From Lachnospiraceae bacterium (lineage in GTDB: Bacteria > Bacillota > Clostridia > Lachnospirales > Lachnospiraceae), in NCBI GenBank assembly GCA_017622845.1, contig JAGAQJ010000074.1, positions 1 through 64,000 on the forward strand: 64,000 nucleotides of DNA, in the 5' to 3' direction. The notes under the pieces are model-generated. The model did not search any database, was not told where the DNA came from, and saw only the letters and a list, made by a program, of their open reading frames with translations. The position numbers and the translations under genes are program-made. This document shows, in pieces, positions 8,506-19,500 of this stretch; within the stretch, counting starts at the first letter, position 1; every line of letters starts with the position of its first letter.

Positions 8506-10617
8506 ATGCTGCATGGGAGTCCGGCTGTAGAAAAAAGGTATTATGCGCCTACCGATGAGGTGGCAGGGTATAAAATACGGCCGGGGAAATTTTTGAGAAA
8601 TGGGGCAACATGTGTAGAAGGCGGAGTCAATTTTACGATACATTCAAACGGAGCAACAGCGTGTAATCTCTGCCTGTTTCATATCGGCGAGGATGAACCA
8701 TATGCCATCATACCGTTTCCGGAGTCCTATTGCCTTGGAAATACGTATTCAATGGTAGTTTTTGGCTTAAATCCTGCAGAGTTTGAGTATGCATATCAAT
8801 TTGACGGAGAATATGATGTCCGGAAGGGGCTGCTGTTTGACAAAACGAAATATATCCTTGATCCGTATGCCAAATCCGTGGCGAGCCAGGGAATATGGGG
8901 CGAGAAGAAAAATCCTTCCGTGCGTGTGTACAAAGGAAGGGTTGCAGACAGCGGTTATGACTGGGGCAATTTTAAGAACACAAGCTTAGAGCCCAAGGAT
9001 ATGATTATTTATGAGATGCATGTACGGGGCTTTACAATGGACGAATCATCGGGTGTAAAGCATCGGGGAACCTATGAGGGAATCCGGGAAAAAATACCGT
9101 ATCTTTTAGAGCTTGGCGTGAATGCGGTAGAGCTTATGCCGATATTTGAGTTTGACGAGATGGAGGACGTGAGAGTTGTAGACGGCGAGAGGCTGCTCAA
9201 CTACTGGGGCTACAGCCCGGTATGCTTTTTTGCGCCCAATGCCGCCTATGCCTCCGACAAGGCGTTTAACAAGGTTGGAAATGAGCTGAGAAGTCTGATT
9301 CACGAGCTGAACAGCAACGGCATCGAGGTGATTCTCGACGTTGTGTTTAACCATACGGCGGAGGGCAACGAACTGGGACCCTGCTTTTCATTTAAGGGAA
9401 TCGACAACAATATTTATTATATGCTGACGCCGGACGGAAAATATTATAATTTCAGCGGCTGCGGCAATGTTATGAACTGCAACCATCCAATCGTGCAGCA
9501 GTTTATTCTGGAATGCCTGCGTTACTGGGTAGTGTCCTACAGAGTGGACGGCTTCCGGTTTGACCTTGCATCAATTATGGGACGGAATGAGGACGGCTCG
9601 CCGATGAGCAAGCCGCCGCTTCTGCAGAGTCTTGCGTTTGACCCTGTGCTCGGAAAGGTAAAGCTGATTGCCGAGGCATGGGATGCCGGCGGACTTTATC
9701 AGGTAGGAAGCTTCCCCTCATGGAACCGCTGGGCGGAGTGGAACGGAAGATACCGCGACGATATGCGCTGCTTCTTAAAGGGAGATTATGGCATGGCGCA
9801 GGCAGCGATCAACCGCATTACAGGCTCTCTTGATTTATATGGAAAGGAAAACCGCGGAGAAAATGCCACAGTCAATTTCCTGAACTGTCATGATGGATTT
9901 ACTTTGTATGATATGTATGCCTATAACAATAAGCATAACGAGAAAAACGGCTGGGGCAATACGGACGGGGCAAATGACAACAACAGCTGGAACTGCGGCG
10001 TGGAGGGAGAGACGGATGATCCTGAGATATTGAAGCTGAGAAACCGGTTGCGCAAAAATGCGTTTGCAATTCTGATGTGCAGCCGCGGCTCTGCAATGTT
10101 TCTGGCAGGAGACGAGTTCTGCAATACGCAGTTCGGCAATAATAATGCATACTGCCAGGATAACATTATTTCATGGCTTGACTGGAACCGCAAGGAAGAG
10201 TACAGCGAAATGTTTGAGTTCAGCAAGTTTATGATTCATCTGCGCAAGCAGCACCCGATACTCAGGGGGCGTTCAGGCCCGAGCGGATGCGGCTTCCCTG
10301 AAGTATCGATCCACAACAAGACTGCATGGAACAGCAGCTGCGGACCGGATTCGCGTACGATCGGCATCATGTTTGCAGGGCGTACGGAGGGCAATATAGA
10401 AGATGATATCATCTATATCGGCATCAACACCTTCTGGGAAAAAGAAAAAATTCAGCTTCCAAAGCTTCCTCTGGGAAGAAAATGGCGTGTGATTATGAAC
10501 ACGGAATTTGAGCATACAAAAGATACAAATTATCATAAGCTTACCAAGTGGGCGGGAAATGATACAATTGTCATGTGTCCGAGATCCGTTGTGATTGCAA
10601 TCGTAGAGAAATACTGA
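8506..10617 (+). CDS. glgX: Glycogen debranching enzyme, isoamylase/GlgX type
   Basis: A 703-residue family 13 (subfamily 11-like) enzyme that cuts alpha-1,6 branches in glycogen or limit dextrins. Domain order: carbohydrate-binding module 48 (about 20-130), then the catalytic barrel with DVVFNHT (278-284), GFRFDLA with nucleophile Asp353, EAWD with Glu390 and NCHDG (Asp463), then a C-terminal beta domain. No signal peptide, so it is cytoplasmic. AAGGAGTG precedes ATG 8506. Together with glgP downstream it forms a glycogen or maltodextrin breakdown pair. Confidence 0.93.
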   Translation: MLHGSPAVEKRYYAPTDEVAGYKIRPGKFLRNGATCVEGGVNFTIHSNGATACNLCLFHIGEDEPYAIIPFPESYCLGNTYSMVVFGLNPAEFEYAYQFDGEYDVRKGLLFDKTKYILDPYAKSVASQGIWGEKKNPSVRVYKGRVADSGYDWGNFKNTSLEPKDMIIYEMHVRGFTMDESSGVKHRGTYEGIREKIPYLLELGVNAVELMPIFEFDEMEDVRVVDGERLLNYWGYSPVCFFAPNAAYASDKAFNKVGNELRSLIHELNSNGIEVILDVVFNHTAEGNELGPCFSFKGIDNNIYYMLTPDGKYYNFSGCGNVMNCNHPIVQQFILECLRYWVVSYRVDGFRFDLASIMGRNEDGSPMSKPPLLQSLAFDPVLGKVKLIAEAWDAGGLYQVGSFPSWNRWAEWNGRYRDDMRCFLKGDYGMAQAAINRITGSLDLYGKENRGENATVNFLNCHDGFTLYDMYAYNNKHNEKNGWGNTDGANDNNSWNCGVEGETDDPEILKLRNRLRKNAFAILMCSRGSAMFLAGDEFCNTQFGNNNAYCQDNIISWLDWNRKEEYSEMFEFSKFMIHLRKQHPILRGRSGPSGCGFPEVSIHNKTAWNSSCGPDSRTIGIMFAGRTEGNIEDDIIYIGINTFWEKEKIQLPKLPLGRKWRVIMNTEFEHTKDTNYHKLTKWAGNDTIVMCPRSVVIAIVEKY

Positions 10618-10676
10618 TACACGAAAACGGCTGATTGTATTTTTCTGTCAGCCGTCCTACTGCGTTACAAGACAGA

Positions 10677-11021
10677 GTAACAGTTCAGCCGTATGGATTA
10701 TTTTAGCCGTCCTTCTGTGTATTGACAACTGCTCCTTGTTACGGTTTCAATGAACAGAAAACGGCAGATCGTATCCTGCAGGCTGCCCGGTGGAGAATGG
10801 TGATATTTCCTTATACGATGATACATGCAGCAGGAGTAAATTTGCACGGAAGCAAATTTAGGCGAGACGGAGGCATGGATGCCGACTCGAGCCGGCTCCG
10901 TGCTCATTTGAAAGCTTTCCTCATCGTATTAGGAAATTCCCGTTCGGAACCAATGGCAGCCGGAGGGATACTGTCTGCCGTTTTCGTCCGGATAGAAATG
11001 CATAAAAGGCTGAACTGTAGC
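10677..11021 (+). mobile_element. Long-palindrome element, type 1 copy with terminal inverted repeats and target duplication
   Basis: The ends are GTAACAGTTCAGCC (10677-10690) and GGCTGAACTGTAGC (11008-11021), inverted to each other. The element is flanked by the same 7 bases, AGACAGA, at 10670-10676 and 11022-11028. Inside, 30 bases at 10758-10787 pair with 10955-10984, 10806-10821 pairs with 10921-10936 with one mismatch, and AAATTTGC (10838-10845) pairs with GCAAATTT (10852-10859). A near-identical copy lies in the opposite orientation at 41.57-41.84 kb. A 104-codon open frame over it is not considered a gene. It may be an insertion element without a transposase gene, a structured RNA gene, or both. 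Confidence 0.75.
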
Positions 11022-11045
11022 AGACAGAAAAATTAATTTAACATA

Positions 11046-11074
11046 TTCCATTGTGTGAAAAAATATAGTATAAT
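11046..11074 (+). promoter_or_regulatory. Probable cheY promoter
   Basis: A perfect TATAAT (11069-11074) with a weak TTCCAT (11046-11051) at 17-bp spacing, about 90 bp before cheY. Confidence 0.4.
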
Positions 11075-11163
11075 AAACTCGATATATCGTTTGTCCTGAG
11101 TGGACATTTGTCGGAGCTGTAACATATTGTTAGAAGCGAACGCTTGAAAGGTGGTAAAGTACG

Positions 11164-11532
11164 ATGGCAAAGGTACTAATTGTAGATGATGCGGCATTTA
11201 TGCGGATGACAATCAAAAAAATGCTGGAAGCGCATGGTCATACTGCTGCAGGAGAAGCAGCCAACGGCGTGGAGGCTGTAAAGAAGTTTATGGAACTGAA
11301 GCCTGATGTGGTATTGCTGGATATTACAATGCCTGAGATGAACGGAGTTGAGGCATTGAAACGAATCAAGGAGGCTGATCCAAGCGCAAGGGTAATTATC
11401 TGTTCTGCCATGGGACAGCAGGCTATGGTAGCGCAGGCAATTCAGTATGGCGCAAAGGACTTTATCGTAAAGCCTTTTGAGGAGGACAGATTGATTGCTT
11501 CTGTTGACAAGATTATGAGCAGGCCCCAGTAA
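11164..11532 (+). CDS. cheY: CheY-like single-domain response regulator
   Basis: A 122-residue receiver domain with all functional residues: the acidic pair in IVDDAAFMR, phospho-acceptor Asp in VLLDITMPEMNG, Thr/Ser switch in IICSAMG, and Lys in FIVKPF. There is no output domain, so it is a shuttle protein such as CheY, which carries the chemotaxis signal to the flagellar switch. It stands alone between the repeat element and a LacI regulator. A chemoreceptor is encoded at 50938. Stand-alone receivers of this kind can also serve other pathways, but the motifs are closest to CheY. Confidence 0.85.
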   Translation: MAKVLIVDDAAFMRMTIKKMLEAHGHTAAGEAANGVEAVKKFMELKPDVVLLDITMPEMNGVEALKRIKEADPSARVIICSAMGQQAMVAQAIQYGAKDFIVKPFEEDRLIASVDKIMSRPQ

Positions 11533-11570
11533 CACGGGAAAAGGAAATGAATAAAAAAATAAAAATTTAA

Positions 11571-11600
11571 AAATAACGGTAGACAAATCGTTATTTTTAT
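11571..11600 (+). terminator. Probable terminator after cheY
   Basis: Stem AAATAACG (11571-11578) with CGTTATTT (11589-11596) followed by a short T-rich run. It is AT-rich, so only moderately strong. Confidence 0.5.
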
Positions 11601-11611
11601 TGTATGATTTA

Positions 11612-11637
11612 GAAAACGTTTTCCAGAAAACGTTTTC
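11612..11637. promoter_or_regulatory. Tandem LacI-type operators
   Basis: Two perfect copies of the palindrome GAAAACGTTTTC, at 11612-11623 and 11626-11637, centres 14 bp apart. They sit about 30 bp before the start of the LacI-family gene at 11670, the classic place for autoregulation. Related sites occur before the maltodextrin binding-protein gene. Confidence 0.75.
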
Positions 11638-11669
11638 TAAAAAGCTAAGGCAGAAAAGGTGAGAGATGC

Positions 11670-12659
11670 GTGGTTTCGATAAGGGACGTGGCAAAAGAGG
11701 CCGGCGTAGCGATTTCTACGGTTTCAAAGGTACTGAACAATTATCCGAATGTGAGTGAAGAGACTAAGCAGAAAGTTAATGCAGCAATTGCCGGGCTGGG
11801 TTTTGTACCCAATACCATTGCATCAGCCTTATCCTCTAAGAAAACAGGACGGGTAGCTCTGGTGCTTGATGTGAACCGGCATGCCCAGACAGTAGATGAG
11901 ATACCGATGCAGTATATTATAGGCGCCATCAACAAGGCAAAAGAGAAGGGAATGGATATCACTACGGTATTTTTTACCATGATTGCCGAGATGAATGTGG
12001 AGGAGATGATTCGATATTTCCAGTCACAGAGCATAGAGGGGCTGATTATATGCGGTCTTTCCAAGGAAGATGTCGTACTGAGGAAGCTGGTAAAAAGCAG
12101 TAAATTCAAGGTTGTTTTGATTGACGCCCCCGGTGTCAGTGAGAGTACATCAAGCATTCACATTGACAACACGAAAGCCCAGTATGAGGTTGCAAAGAAA
12201 TTTTTAAATGAGAACAACTGCAGAAAAGTGCTGTATATATCCGGCAAGAAAAACGGTTATGTATCAGAGGAACGGCTGACCGGCATGAAGCAGCTTGCGG
12301 AGGAGCTGGGGCTTAAGGTTTTAATCAGGACGGGAAATTTCAGCGAGCTTGAGGCGAGGAAGCTGACCATGCAGTATGCCAAAAGCAAAGAGGCAATTAT
12401 ATGCGCATCGGACCTGATGGCAATCGGCGCAATGAAAGCGCTTATTGACATGGATATCTACAGACCGGTATGCGGCTTTGACGGAGTAAGCCTTATGGGA
12501 TATGCAGGAAAGCAGATGCATACGGTAAGACAGGATTTTCAGGGAATTGCAGCCAATGCGGTGGAGGAGCTTTCACGCCTGATGGAAGGAGGAAGCGGAC
12601 AGGATATCGTACTGCCGCATAAACTAATACGAATCAAATATCTTGATGTGATATCATGA
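11670..12659 (+). CDS. LacI-family transcriptional regulator next to glgP
   Basis: A 329-residue repressor with the N-terminal helix-turn-helix SIRDVAKEAGVAISTVSKVL, hinge FVPNTIASALSS, and a sugar-binding-type sensor domain ending VCGFDGVSLMGYAGKQMHTV. It starts at GTG 11670 with AAGGTGAG ahead. The double palindrome just upstream suggests that it represses itself. It lies between glgX and glgP and its operator resembles those of the maltodextrin operon at 31.8 kb, so it may control glycogen and maltodextrin genes. That link is inference. It lacks features that would name it CcpA with confidence. Confidence 0.88.
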   Translation: MVSIRDVAKEAGVAISTVSKVLNNYPNVSEETKQKVNAAIAGLGFVPNTIASALSSKKTGRVALVLDVNRHAQTVDEIPMQYIIGAINKAKEKGMDITTVFFTMIAEMNVEEMIRYFQSQSIEGLIICGLSKEDVVLRKLVKSSKFKVVLIDAPGVSESTSSIHIDNTKAQYEVAKKFLNENNCRKVLYISGKKNGYVSEERLTGMKQLAEELGLKVLIRTGNFSELEARKLTMQYAKSKEAIICASDLMAIGAMKALIDMDIYRPVCGFDGVSLMGYAGKQMHTVRQDFQGIAANAVEELSRLMEGGSGQDIVLPHKLIRIKYLDVIS

Positions 12660-12742
12660 TGCCGTTTTCCCTAAAAAACTGCCTTTTATGCAGGTATAAA
12701 AAAGTATGGTCTTGGAAAACGTAAACATGATTAAAGAAACAT

Positions 12743-12770
12743 TTGATATGAAATACACTGTTATTATATA
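12743..12770 (+). promoter_or_regulatory. Possible glgP promoter
   Basis: TTGATA (12743-12748), 16-bp spacer, TATATA (12765-12770), about 90 bp before glgP. Confidence 0.45.
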
Positions 12771-12858
12771 AGAACTCTAAAGTTACACATAAATATAACT
12801 AAGAAACTATTAACCATGATTCAAAAGTCTGCATAGCAGCGCAAAAAGGAGTAGTAAA

Positions 12859-15129
12859 ATGAGCGTAAAGACAAATTTGGAAGCAGTAGCACAGAAAATG
12901 TACGGTAAGGCAATCAGAGAGCTTGATGACAGCCAGCTTTACTTTGCAGTCCTGAACATGACAAAGGATATGATGAACGGCAAGGACGTCATCAAGGGCA
13001 GCAAGAAGATTTATTATATTTCCGCAGAGTTCCTGATTGGCAAACTTTTGTCAAACAATCTGATTAACCTTGGCATTTATGAGGAGCTTGATGCTGCACT
13101 CAAAGAGGAAGGCAAGGAGCTTAGCCGTATCGAGGAGGTTGAGCCGGAACCATCGCTTGGAAACGGCGGTCTTGGAAGACTTGCAGCATGCTTCCTTGAT
13201 TCCATTGCAAGCCTCGGACTTCCCGGAGACGGTATTGGTCTGAACTATCATTTCGGACTGTTCAAGCAGGTATTTAAGGACAGACAGCAGACAGCAGAGA
13301 AGAATGACTGGATTGAGGAGCAGTCATGGCTTACAAAGACTGACATTTCTTTCCCTGTATACTTTGGAAAGAAGAAGGTTATGTCAAGGCTTTATGATAT
13401 TGATGTAATCGGCTATGACCAGGGCATGAACAAGCTTCATTTGTTTGACATTGAGACAATTGACGAGAGCATTGTAAAGGAAGGCATTGATTTTGATAAG
13501 ACAGATATCGATAAAAATCTGACATTGTTCCTCTATCCGGATGACTCTGATGAGGCAGGCAGGCAGCTTCGTATCTATCAGCAGTATTTCATGGTATGCA
13601 ACGGTGCGCAGTTAATCTTAAAGGAGATGAAGGACAACGGATATGATCTCCACAAGATGTATGAGCATGCAGTCATCCAGATTAATGATACCCACCCTAC
13701 CATGGTCATTCCTGAGTTAATCCGTATCCTTACGGAAGATGAAGGCTTTGACATGGATGAGGCGATTGACGTAGTAAGCAGGACTTGTGCATATACAAAC
13801 CATACAATCCTTGCCGAGGCTCTTGAGAAGTGGCCTGTTAAGTACCTGCAGAAGGTTGTGCCGCAGTTAATGCCGATTATCTGGGAGTTGGACAAGCGCG
13901 CTTCGATCAAGTACGATGACCCGAAGGTGCAGATTATTGACAAAGAGATGAGAGTGCACATGGCACATATTGATATCCACTATGGATTCTCTGTAAATGG
14001 TGTTGCAGCTATTCATACAGAAATCTTAAAGGATACCGAGCTGAACCACTTCTACAAGATTTATCCTGAGAAGTTCAACAACAAGACAAACGGCATTACG
14101 TTCAGAAGATGGCTGATGTCCTGCAACAAAGAGCTTGCAGCATGCATCACAAAGACAATCGGTGACGGCTGGAAGAAGAATGCAGATGAGCTTGAGAAGC
14201 TGTTGGAGCACATCGATGATGAAGCGCTCTTGACAGAAATCAAGGCAATTAAGAAGGATAAGAAGGCAGCTCTTGCAGCATATATTAAGGAGAATGAGGG
14301 ACAGGAAATCAATCCTGAGTCTATCTATGATATTCAGATTAAGAGACTTCATGAGTACAAGCGCCAGCAGATGAACGCATTGTATATTATCCATAAGTAT
14401 CTTGAGATTAAGGCAGGAAAGAAGCCTTCCACACCGATTACCTTTATCTTCGGCGCAAAGGCAGCTCCGGCATATACCATTGCACAGGATATCATTCATT
14501 TATTGCTTTGCTTACAGGAAATCGTAAACAATGATCCTGATGTAAAGGATTACATGAAGGTAGTAATGGTAGAGAACTACAATGTAAGCTACGCTGAGAA
14601 GCTGATTCCTGCATGTGATATTTCTGAGCAGATATCTCTTGCATCAAAGGAGGCAAGCGGTACAGGAAACATGAAGTTTATGTTAAACGGCGCTGTAACG
14701 CTTGGTACAAGCGATGGCGCTAACGTGGAAATTCATGAGCTTGTAGGCGATGACAACATTTATATCTTCGGTGAGAAGTCAGAGCAGGTTATCAGCCACT
14801 ATGAGAAGTCAGACTATGTAGCAAGGAATTTCTATGAGAAGAGCAATGTGATCAGGGAAGCAATTGACTTTATCACAAGCAGGGAAGTATTAACAGTGGG
14901 CAATGAGGAGCGCCTTGTAAGACTTCAGAAGGAATTGATTAACAAGGACTGGTTTATGACGCTGCTTGATCTGGAAGACTATATTGCTACAAAGGACAGA
15001 ATGTTCGAGGATTATAAGGATGAGGCAAAGTGGAAGAGAATGATGCTTGTAAACATTGCAAAGGCAGGCTTCTTCTCATCAGACAGAACGATTGCCGAGT
15101 ACAACAGGGATATCTGGAAGCTGAAATAA
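12859..15129 (+). CDS. glgP: Glycogen/maltodextrin phosphorylase
   Basis: A 756-residue family 35 glycosyltransferase that releases glucose-1-phosphate from alpha-1,4-glucan ends using phosphate. Family marks: [20 protein letters not shown] near residue 97-116, [22 protein letters not shown]-like [13 protein letters not shown], and the pyridoxal-phosphate site [14 protein letters not shown] with Lys606. It is shorter at the N-terminus than enteric GlgP, as is common in clostridia. GGAG precedes ATG 12859. It follows a LacI regulator and a glycogen debranching enzyme. Confidence 0.95.
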   Translation: MSVKTNLEAVAQKMYGKAIRELDDSQLYFAVLNMTKDMMNGKDVIKGSKKIYYISAEFLIGKLLSNNLINLGIYEELDAALKEEGKELSRIEEVEPEPSLGNGGLGRLAACFLDSIASLGLPGDGIGLNYHFGLFKQVFKDRQQTAEKNDWIEEQSWLTKTDISFPVYFGKKKVMSRLYDIDVIGYDQGMNKLHLFDIETIDESIVKEGIDFDKTDIDKNLTLFLYPDDSDEAGRQLRIYQQYFMVCNGAQLILKEMKDNGYDLHKMYEHAVIQINDTHPTMVIPELIRILTEDEGFDMDEAIDVVSRTCAYTNHTILAEALEKWPVKYLQKVVPQLMPIIWELDKRASIKYDDPKVQIIDKEMRVHMAHIDIHYGFSVNGVAAIHTEILKDTELNHFYKIYPEKFNNKTNGITFRRWLMSCNKELAACITKTIGDGWKKNADELEKLLEHIDDEALLTEIKAIKKDKKAALAAYIKENEGQEINPESIYDIQIKRLHEYKRQQMNALYIIHKYLEIKAGKKPSTPITFIFGAKAAPAYTIAQDIIHLLLCLQEIVNNDPDVKDYMKVVMVENYNVSYAEKLIPACDISEQISLASKEASGTGNMKFMLNGAVTLGTSDGANVEIHELVGDDNIYIFGEKSEQVISHYEKSDYVARNFYEKSNVIREAIDFITSREVLTVGNEERLVRLQKELINKDWFMTLLDLEDYIATKDRMFEDYKDEAKWKRMMLVNIAKAGFFSSDRTIAEYNRDIWKLK

Positions 15130-15187
15130 GAAGCTTATTTTTGCCGTCTATTTGCCACTCGCAAATTAAAAAAGGTTAAGCAGAGAA

Positions 15188-15236
15188 AAAGGGTTGAACA
15201 AGTTCAGAAAAGAATTTGTTCAACCCTGTATTGTTA
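15188..15236 (+). terminator. Intrinsic terminator after glgP
   Basis: Stem GGGTTGAACAAGTTC (15191-15205) with GAATTTGTTCAACCC (15211-15225), then TGTATTGTTATTTATTT. Confidence 0.75.
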
Positions 15237-15291
15237 TTTATTTGGTTTCCCTGCACTGTTACCGAAAACAGAATATATGTTCTAAAATTCC

Positions 15292-15320
15292 TTGCTATAT
15301 CAGCAGCGGTGTGCTATACT
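15292..15320 (+). promoter_or_regulatory. sbcD-sbcC promoter, extended -10
   Basis: TTGCTA (15292-15297), 17-bp spacer, TATACT (15315-15320) preceded by TGC, giving an extended -10 box. It lies about 40 bp before the sbcD start. Confidence 0.65.
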
Positions 15321-15362
15321 GATATAAATTGTAGTTAAGTAGGGAAATAAAGGAGGAAACGC

Positions 15363-16511
15363 ATGAGATTATTCCATCTCTCCGACCTGCATATCGGAAT
15401 CAGGCTGTACAACCGTGATTTGCGTGAGGATCAGGAATATGTGTTTGAGCAGGTGATAGAATATGTAAAAACATATCAGCCGGACGCCATACTGATTGCC
15501 GGAGATATTTATGATAAGGCAGCGCCGTCAGCGGAATCGGTGCAGCTTTTTGACCATTTTATAGAAGGGCTGTATCAGGCATCTAAGCAGACAGAAATCA
15601 TGATAATCAGCGGAAATCATGACAGTGCGCAGCGGATTGAGTGCTTTAGCTGGCTGCTGTCGCGTCAAAGAGTGCACATGGCAGGAATTCCGCCGCGCCG
15701 GGCAGAGGAATTTATTGAGAAAGTTACGCTTACAGACGCATATGGCAATGTCAATTTTTATCTGCTGCCCTTTTCAAAGCCTTCTGTGATACGAGGCGTT
15801 TTCGGGGAGGAGGAAGCAGCATACAGCTATAATGAAGCGCTCCACAAGCTGTTTGCGCGCGAGCATATTGATGAAAGCGAGCGCAATGTGCTGGTAAGCC
15901 ATCAGTTTTATCTGCCGTTAGGAAAAAGTGCAGAGGAGATTGAGCGTATGGAATCGGAAATTACCACCGTAGGAAATATTGATGTGGTAGGAACTGATGT
16001 TCTGGAACCGTTTGAATATGCGGCGTTGGGACATATCCATAAACCGATGACTGCCGGGGATAACCGTTTCCGTTACAGCGGAACCCCAATGGCGTATTCC
16101 GTCAGCGAAGCCGGTCAGGAAAAAGGACTGTTGATGGCGGAGCTTGGAGAGAAGGGAGAACCGGTGCAGATTACAAAGCTTCCGCTTGTGCCCAGGCATC
16201 AGGTAAAAGTGCTCGAGGATACGCTGGAAAAGGTATTAGGGCAGGCAGGCGGGGACTATGTTCAGATAACGCTGACGGATACAGAGGATTTGGAAGCGGT
16301 GGATTTGCAGGAACGGCTGTCACGGGCGTTTCCGAACCTGCTGGAAATTCGCAGAAAGTATGTACGGGGACTTGACCTGTCAGGGGAAATCACGGAGTTA
16401 AAGGCGGCCGACCCATACGAATTAATCTGTGAGTTTATACCGGATATGGACAATGAGGAGAGAGCGCTTATCCGGTCGGTCATAAACGAGGCGTTGGAGG
16501 TAAGGGAGTAG
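15363..16511 (+). CDS. sbcD: Exonuclease subunit SbcD
   Basis: A 382-residue Mre11-type nuclease. Metal-binding motifs appear in order: FHLSDLHIG (residues 4-12), AGDIYDKA (about 48), SGNHDSAQR (about 83), VSHQFY and GHIHKP (about 223). With SbcC it opens and trims hairpins and double-strand ends at stalled forks. AGGAGG precedes ATG 15363, and the stop codon directly abuts the start of sbcC, so the two are co-translated. Long DNA palindromes, such as the repeats in this window, are the classic substrate of this complex. Confidence 0.96.
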   Translation: MRLFHLSDLHIGIRLYNRDLREDQEYVFEQVIEYVKTYQPDAILIAGDIYDKAAPSAESVQLFDHFIEGLYQASKQTEIMIISGNHDSAQRIECFSWLLSRQRVHMAGIPPRRAEEFIEKVTLTDAYGNVNFYLLPFSKPSVIRGVFGEEEAAYSYNEALHKLFAREHIDESERNVLVSHQFYLPLGKSAEEIERMESEITTVGNIDVVGTDVLEPFEYAALGHIHKPMTAGDNRFRYSGTPMAYSVSEAGQEKGLLMAELGEKGEPVQITKLPLVPRHQVKVLEDTLEKVLGQAGGDYVQITLTDTEDLEAVDLQERLSRAFPNLLEIRRKYVRGLDLSGEITELKAADPYELICEFIPDMDNEERALIRSVINEALEVRE

Positions 16512-19500
16512 ATGAAACCATGTGTTTTGAAAATGAAGGCATTCGGCTCTTATGGAAAGGAAACTGTGATTGACTTTAATCAGTCCGCGCAAAATTTGTT
16601 TTTGATAACAGGCGACACAGGAGCAGGAAAGACGACTATTTTTGACGCGATTGTATTCGCATTGTACGGACAGGCAAGCTCTTCCAGCAATAAAAAAGAC
16701 GGAATCCTCCTGCAAAGTCATTTTGCATCGTTTGACGAGACACCGGAGGTGGAGTTTACATTTGCGGAATCTGCCGCTGCGGACGCACCTGTCTATAAAA
16801 TCCGCCGGGTGCCCAGGCATCTGCGTCCTGTGAAAAGGCGCGGCAGGACGGGAAAGGATTTTACGGAGGAAAAGGGTTTTGTAGAGCTGACACTTCCCGA
16901 TGCAAGCGTTTATCCGGAGAAAAATACAGATGAGAAAATTGAGGAAATTATTGGTCTGACCCGGGAGCAGTTCATGCAGGTGGCGATGATTGCCCAGGGA
17001 GAGTTTATGGAGCTTCTGCGCGCAAAGACAGATGACAAGAAGGAGATTTTCAGGAAGCTTTTTCATACGGAATTATATGAGAAAATACGAAGTATTTTGG
17101 AGGAACGGAAAAAGGAAAAGGAACGCGAGCTTGCAGTCATAAAAACCCAGTGCCGGACGGAGCTTGCGCATGTGGTCGTCACAGAGGATTTTGAAAAAAA
17201 GGAGGAGTTATCCGGGTATAGCGGGGAGCTGAAAAACGGAAGCCTGGCATGCCTTGCGGATTATCTCTTGTGCCTGGATGAATTTTGTGCATATACAAGG
17301 CAGAGGCTTGATGAGCTGACAGAGAAATGGAATGATGCAGCTAAGGCGCTTGACAGGGCAAAGGGCGAGTACACAAAAGCGGAATCGCTGACGGAAGCAT
17401 TTGCAAAATATGAGGAGGCAGAAGCGCTGCTTGCAGCGTGTGAGCGAATCCGTCCTGAAATGGAGGAAAAGGCAGAGCTTGCGGAGGCATTAAAGGAAGC
17501 GTATGAGATAAAGCCGGTCTGGCAGCTATATCAGGATGCAGCGCAGGAGCTGGCTGCTCTGGAACAAAGACTTATGGCACAGGAGGAAAGCCTGCCTTAT
17601 CGGAGTGAATGCCAAAAGGCAGCGCAGGAGCGCTTTCAGGAGATTTCCGGGCAGTATGAAGAGGACAAGCGCAAGCTTCATGAGCTGCTGCAGAAGGTTA
17701 CGGATGCGATACAGCTTTTTGACAGAAAAGAGAACGCCGAACAGGAAAAGCAGACAAAGCAGGACCAATACACGGCTCTCAATAATAAGAAGACAGAGTT
17801 GGAACAAGAGCTTGATATACTCAGGGAAAAGCAGAAGCAAAGTGCAGAACGGATAGAAGCGAACCGTGATGCGTATGTGGATAAGGCAAAGGCAGAGGCG
17901 GAGTCAGACAAGGTAAAAGCGCTGGGGGAGCGGATGGAAAATTTCAGGATGCTTGAAAAGAACCTGAAATCGCAAAATAAAAGGCTTTCCCGGAAACAGC
18001 AGGAGTTAGTTGAGGCAAACGCAGAATATCAGCAAAAAACGGCACGCTATGAACAGCTCAATACGCTGTTTTTAAGCGGGCAGGCAGGGATTCTTGCACG
18101 GGAACTGGTGGATGGGGAGCCTTGCAAGGTATGCGGTTCCAAAATCCATCCTGCGCCGTATCCGTTTTCTGCATCGCTTGAGGTTCCGACACAGCAGGAG
18201 GTTACCCTGGCAAAGCAGGACAGCGATGCGTGGAATGAGCTGCGTCAGAAAAAGGCGCTGGAAGCAGGCGGACTCAAAACGATAGTGGAGAAAGAGCAGG
18301 AGCAGTACACGGCTGAACAGGCACAGTTATGTGCGCAGCTTGGGATTCAGGAGGGAGACAACCTTTTTGAAGCCTTTGAAGCATATCAAAGAAATGTTTT
18401 GGAGGAGGACAGGCGATGTCAGGAAAAGGTTGTATTCTTAGAGGAGGAGAGGAAAAGGGCGGATGCGCTTTCTGATAAAATCGGGAAGCAGAGTGAAAAG
18501 ACAGAGACATATCGTCAGGAGCTTTCGGCTTTAAAGGAGGAGCTTGCAGGACTGGACGCTGCACTGAAGGAGCTTGAAAATCACACGGGTTTTGCGGACA
18601 GGGAGGCTGCCCGGCTTGCAAAAGAACAGGCGGAGGCTGATTTCAGGCTGGTTTGTGACGCTTATCATCAAAAGGAGGAGCAAAAGATACGGGCAGACAG
18701 AGACTTGGAGAAAGCCCTGTCGCTGATTGAGGATTATAAGCGGAGCCTGCCGCAGAAGCAGGAGCACGCTCAAAGCCGAAAGAGCCAGTACGAACAGCTT
18801 TTGACGCAGAAGAGCTTTGCGGACAGCGAAGAATGGCAGAGCATGACAGAACAATTCTCCAAAGAAACACTTCTTGCATGGCAGGAGAAACTGGCGCAGT
18901 ATCGGAAAAAGTCACAGGAAGCAATCATAAAGAAGGAGACAGCAGGCAGTGTGATTCAGGACAGACCAAGACCGGATATGGAACGACTTACAGAAGCTGT
19001 CAGGCAGTACAGTGAGCGTTTTGACAGCATTGCACACGAGCGCAGCAGGCTGATGCCGATAGCGGATAATAATGAGAAGGTGTTAACTGCACTCAAACAG
19101 CAGGCGGAGCAGCGGGAGCGGACGATTCATGAACACACGAAAATAGACAACCTCTACAGAATCATATCAGGCTCAGTCAATAAACAGAACAAGATGGACC
19201 TTGAAACCTTTGTGCAGAGATATTATCTTAGAAAAATTCTGGCGGCTGCCAACAGACGTTTTGAGAAGATGACAGCAGGGCAGTTCCGGCTGCTTTTGAA
19301 GGATATGGAGGAAGCAGGCAGGGGCAGGAATGAAGGGCTTGATTTGATGGTGTATTCGCTTGTGACCGGCAAGAAAAGAGAGGTCAGAACCCTTTCCGGC
19401 GGAGAGTCCTTTATGGCAGCCTTGTCGCTTGCGCTTGGCATGGCAGACCAGATTCAGGAGGGAAGCGGAGCCATTCATCTTGATATGATGTTCATTGATG

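Noticed and set aside
10722-11036. 104-codon open frame over the type 1 element
   Set aside because: It lies entirely within paired arms of the palindrome, has no ribosome site, and similar frames appear on both strands of every copy. It is a by-product of the repeat.
11670-12659. Calling this LacI protein CcpA
   Set aside because: It has tandem self-operators and local sugar genes, and lacks features I could use to tell CcpA from other LacI members.
15240-15275. ACTGTTACCGAAAACAG as another palindromic-element remnant
   Set aside because: Only about ten bases resemble the family end and the ATGCATAA box is missing.
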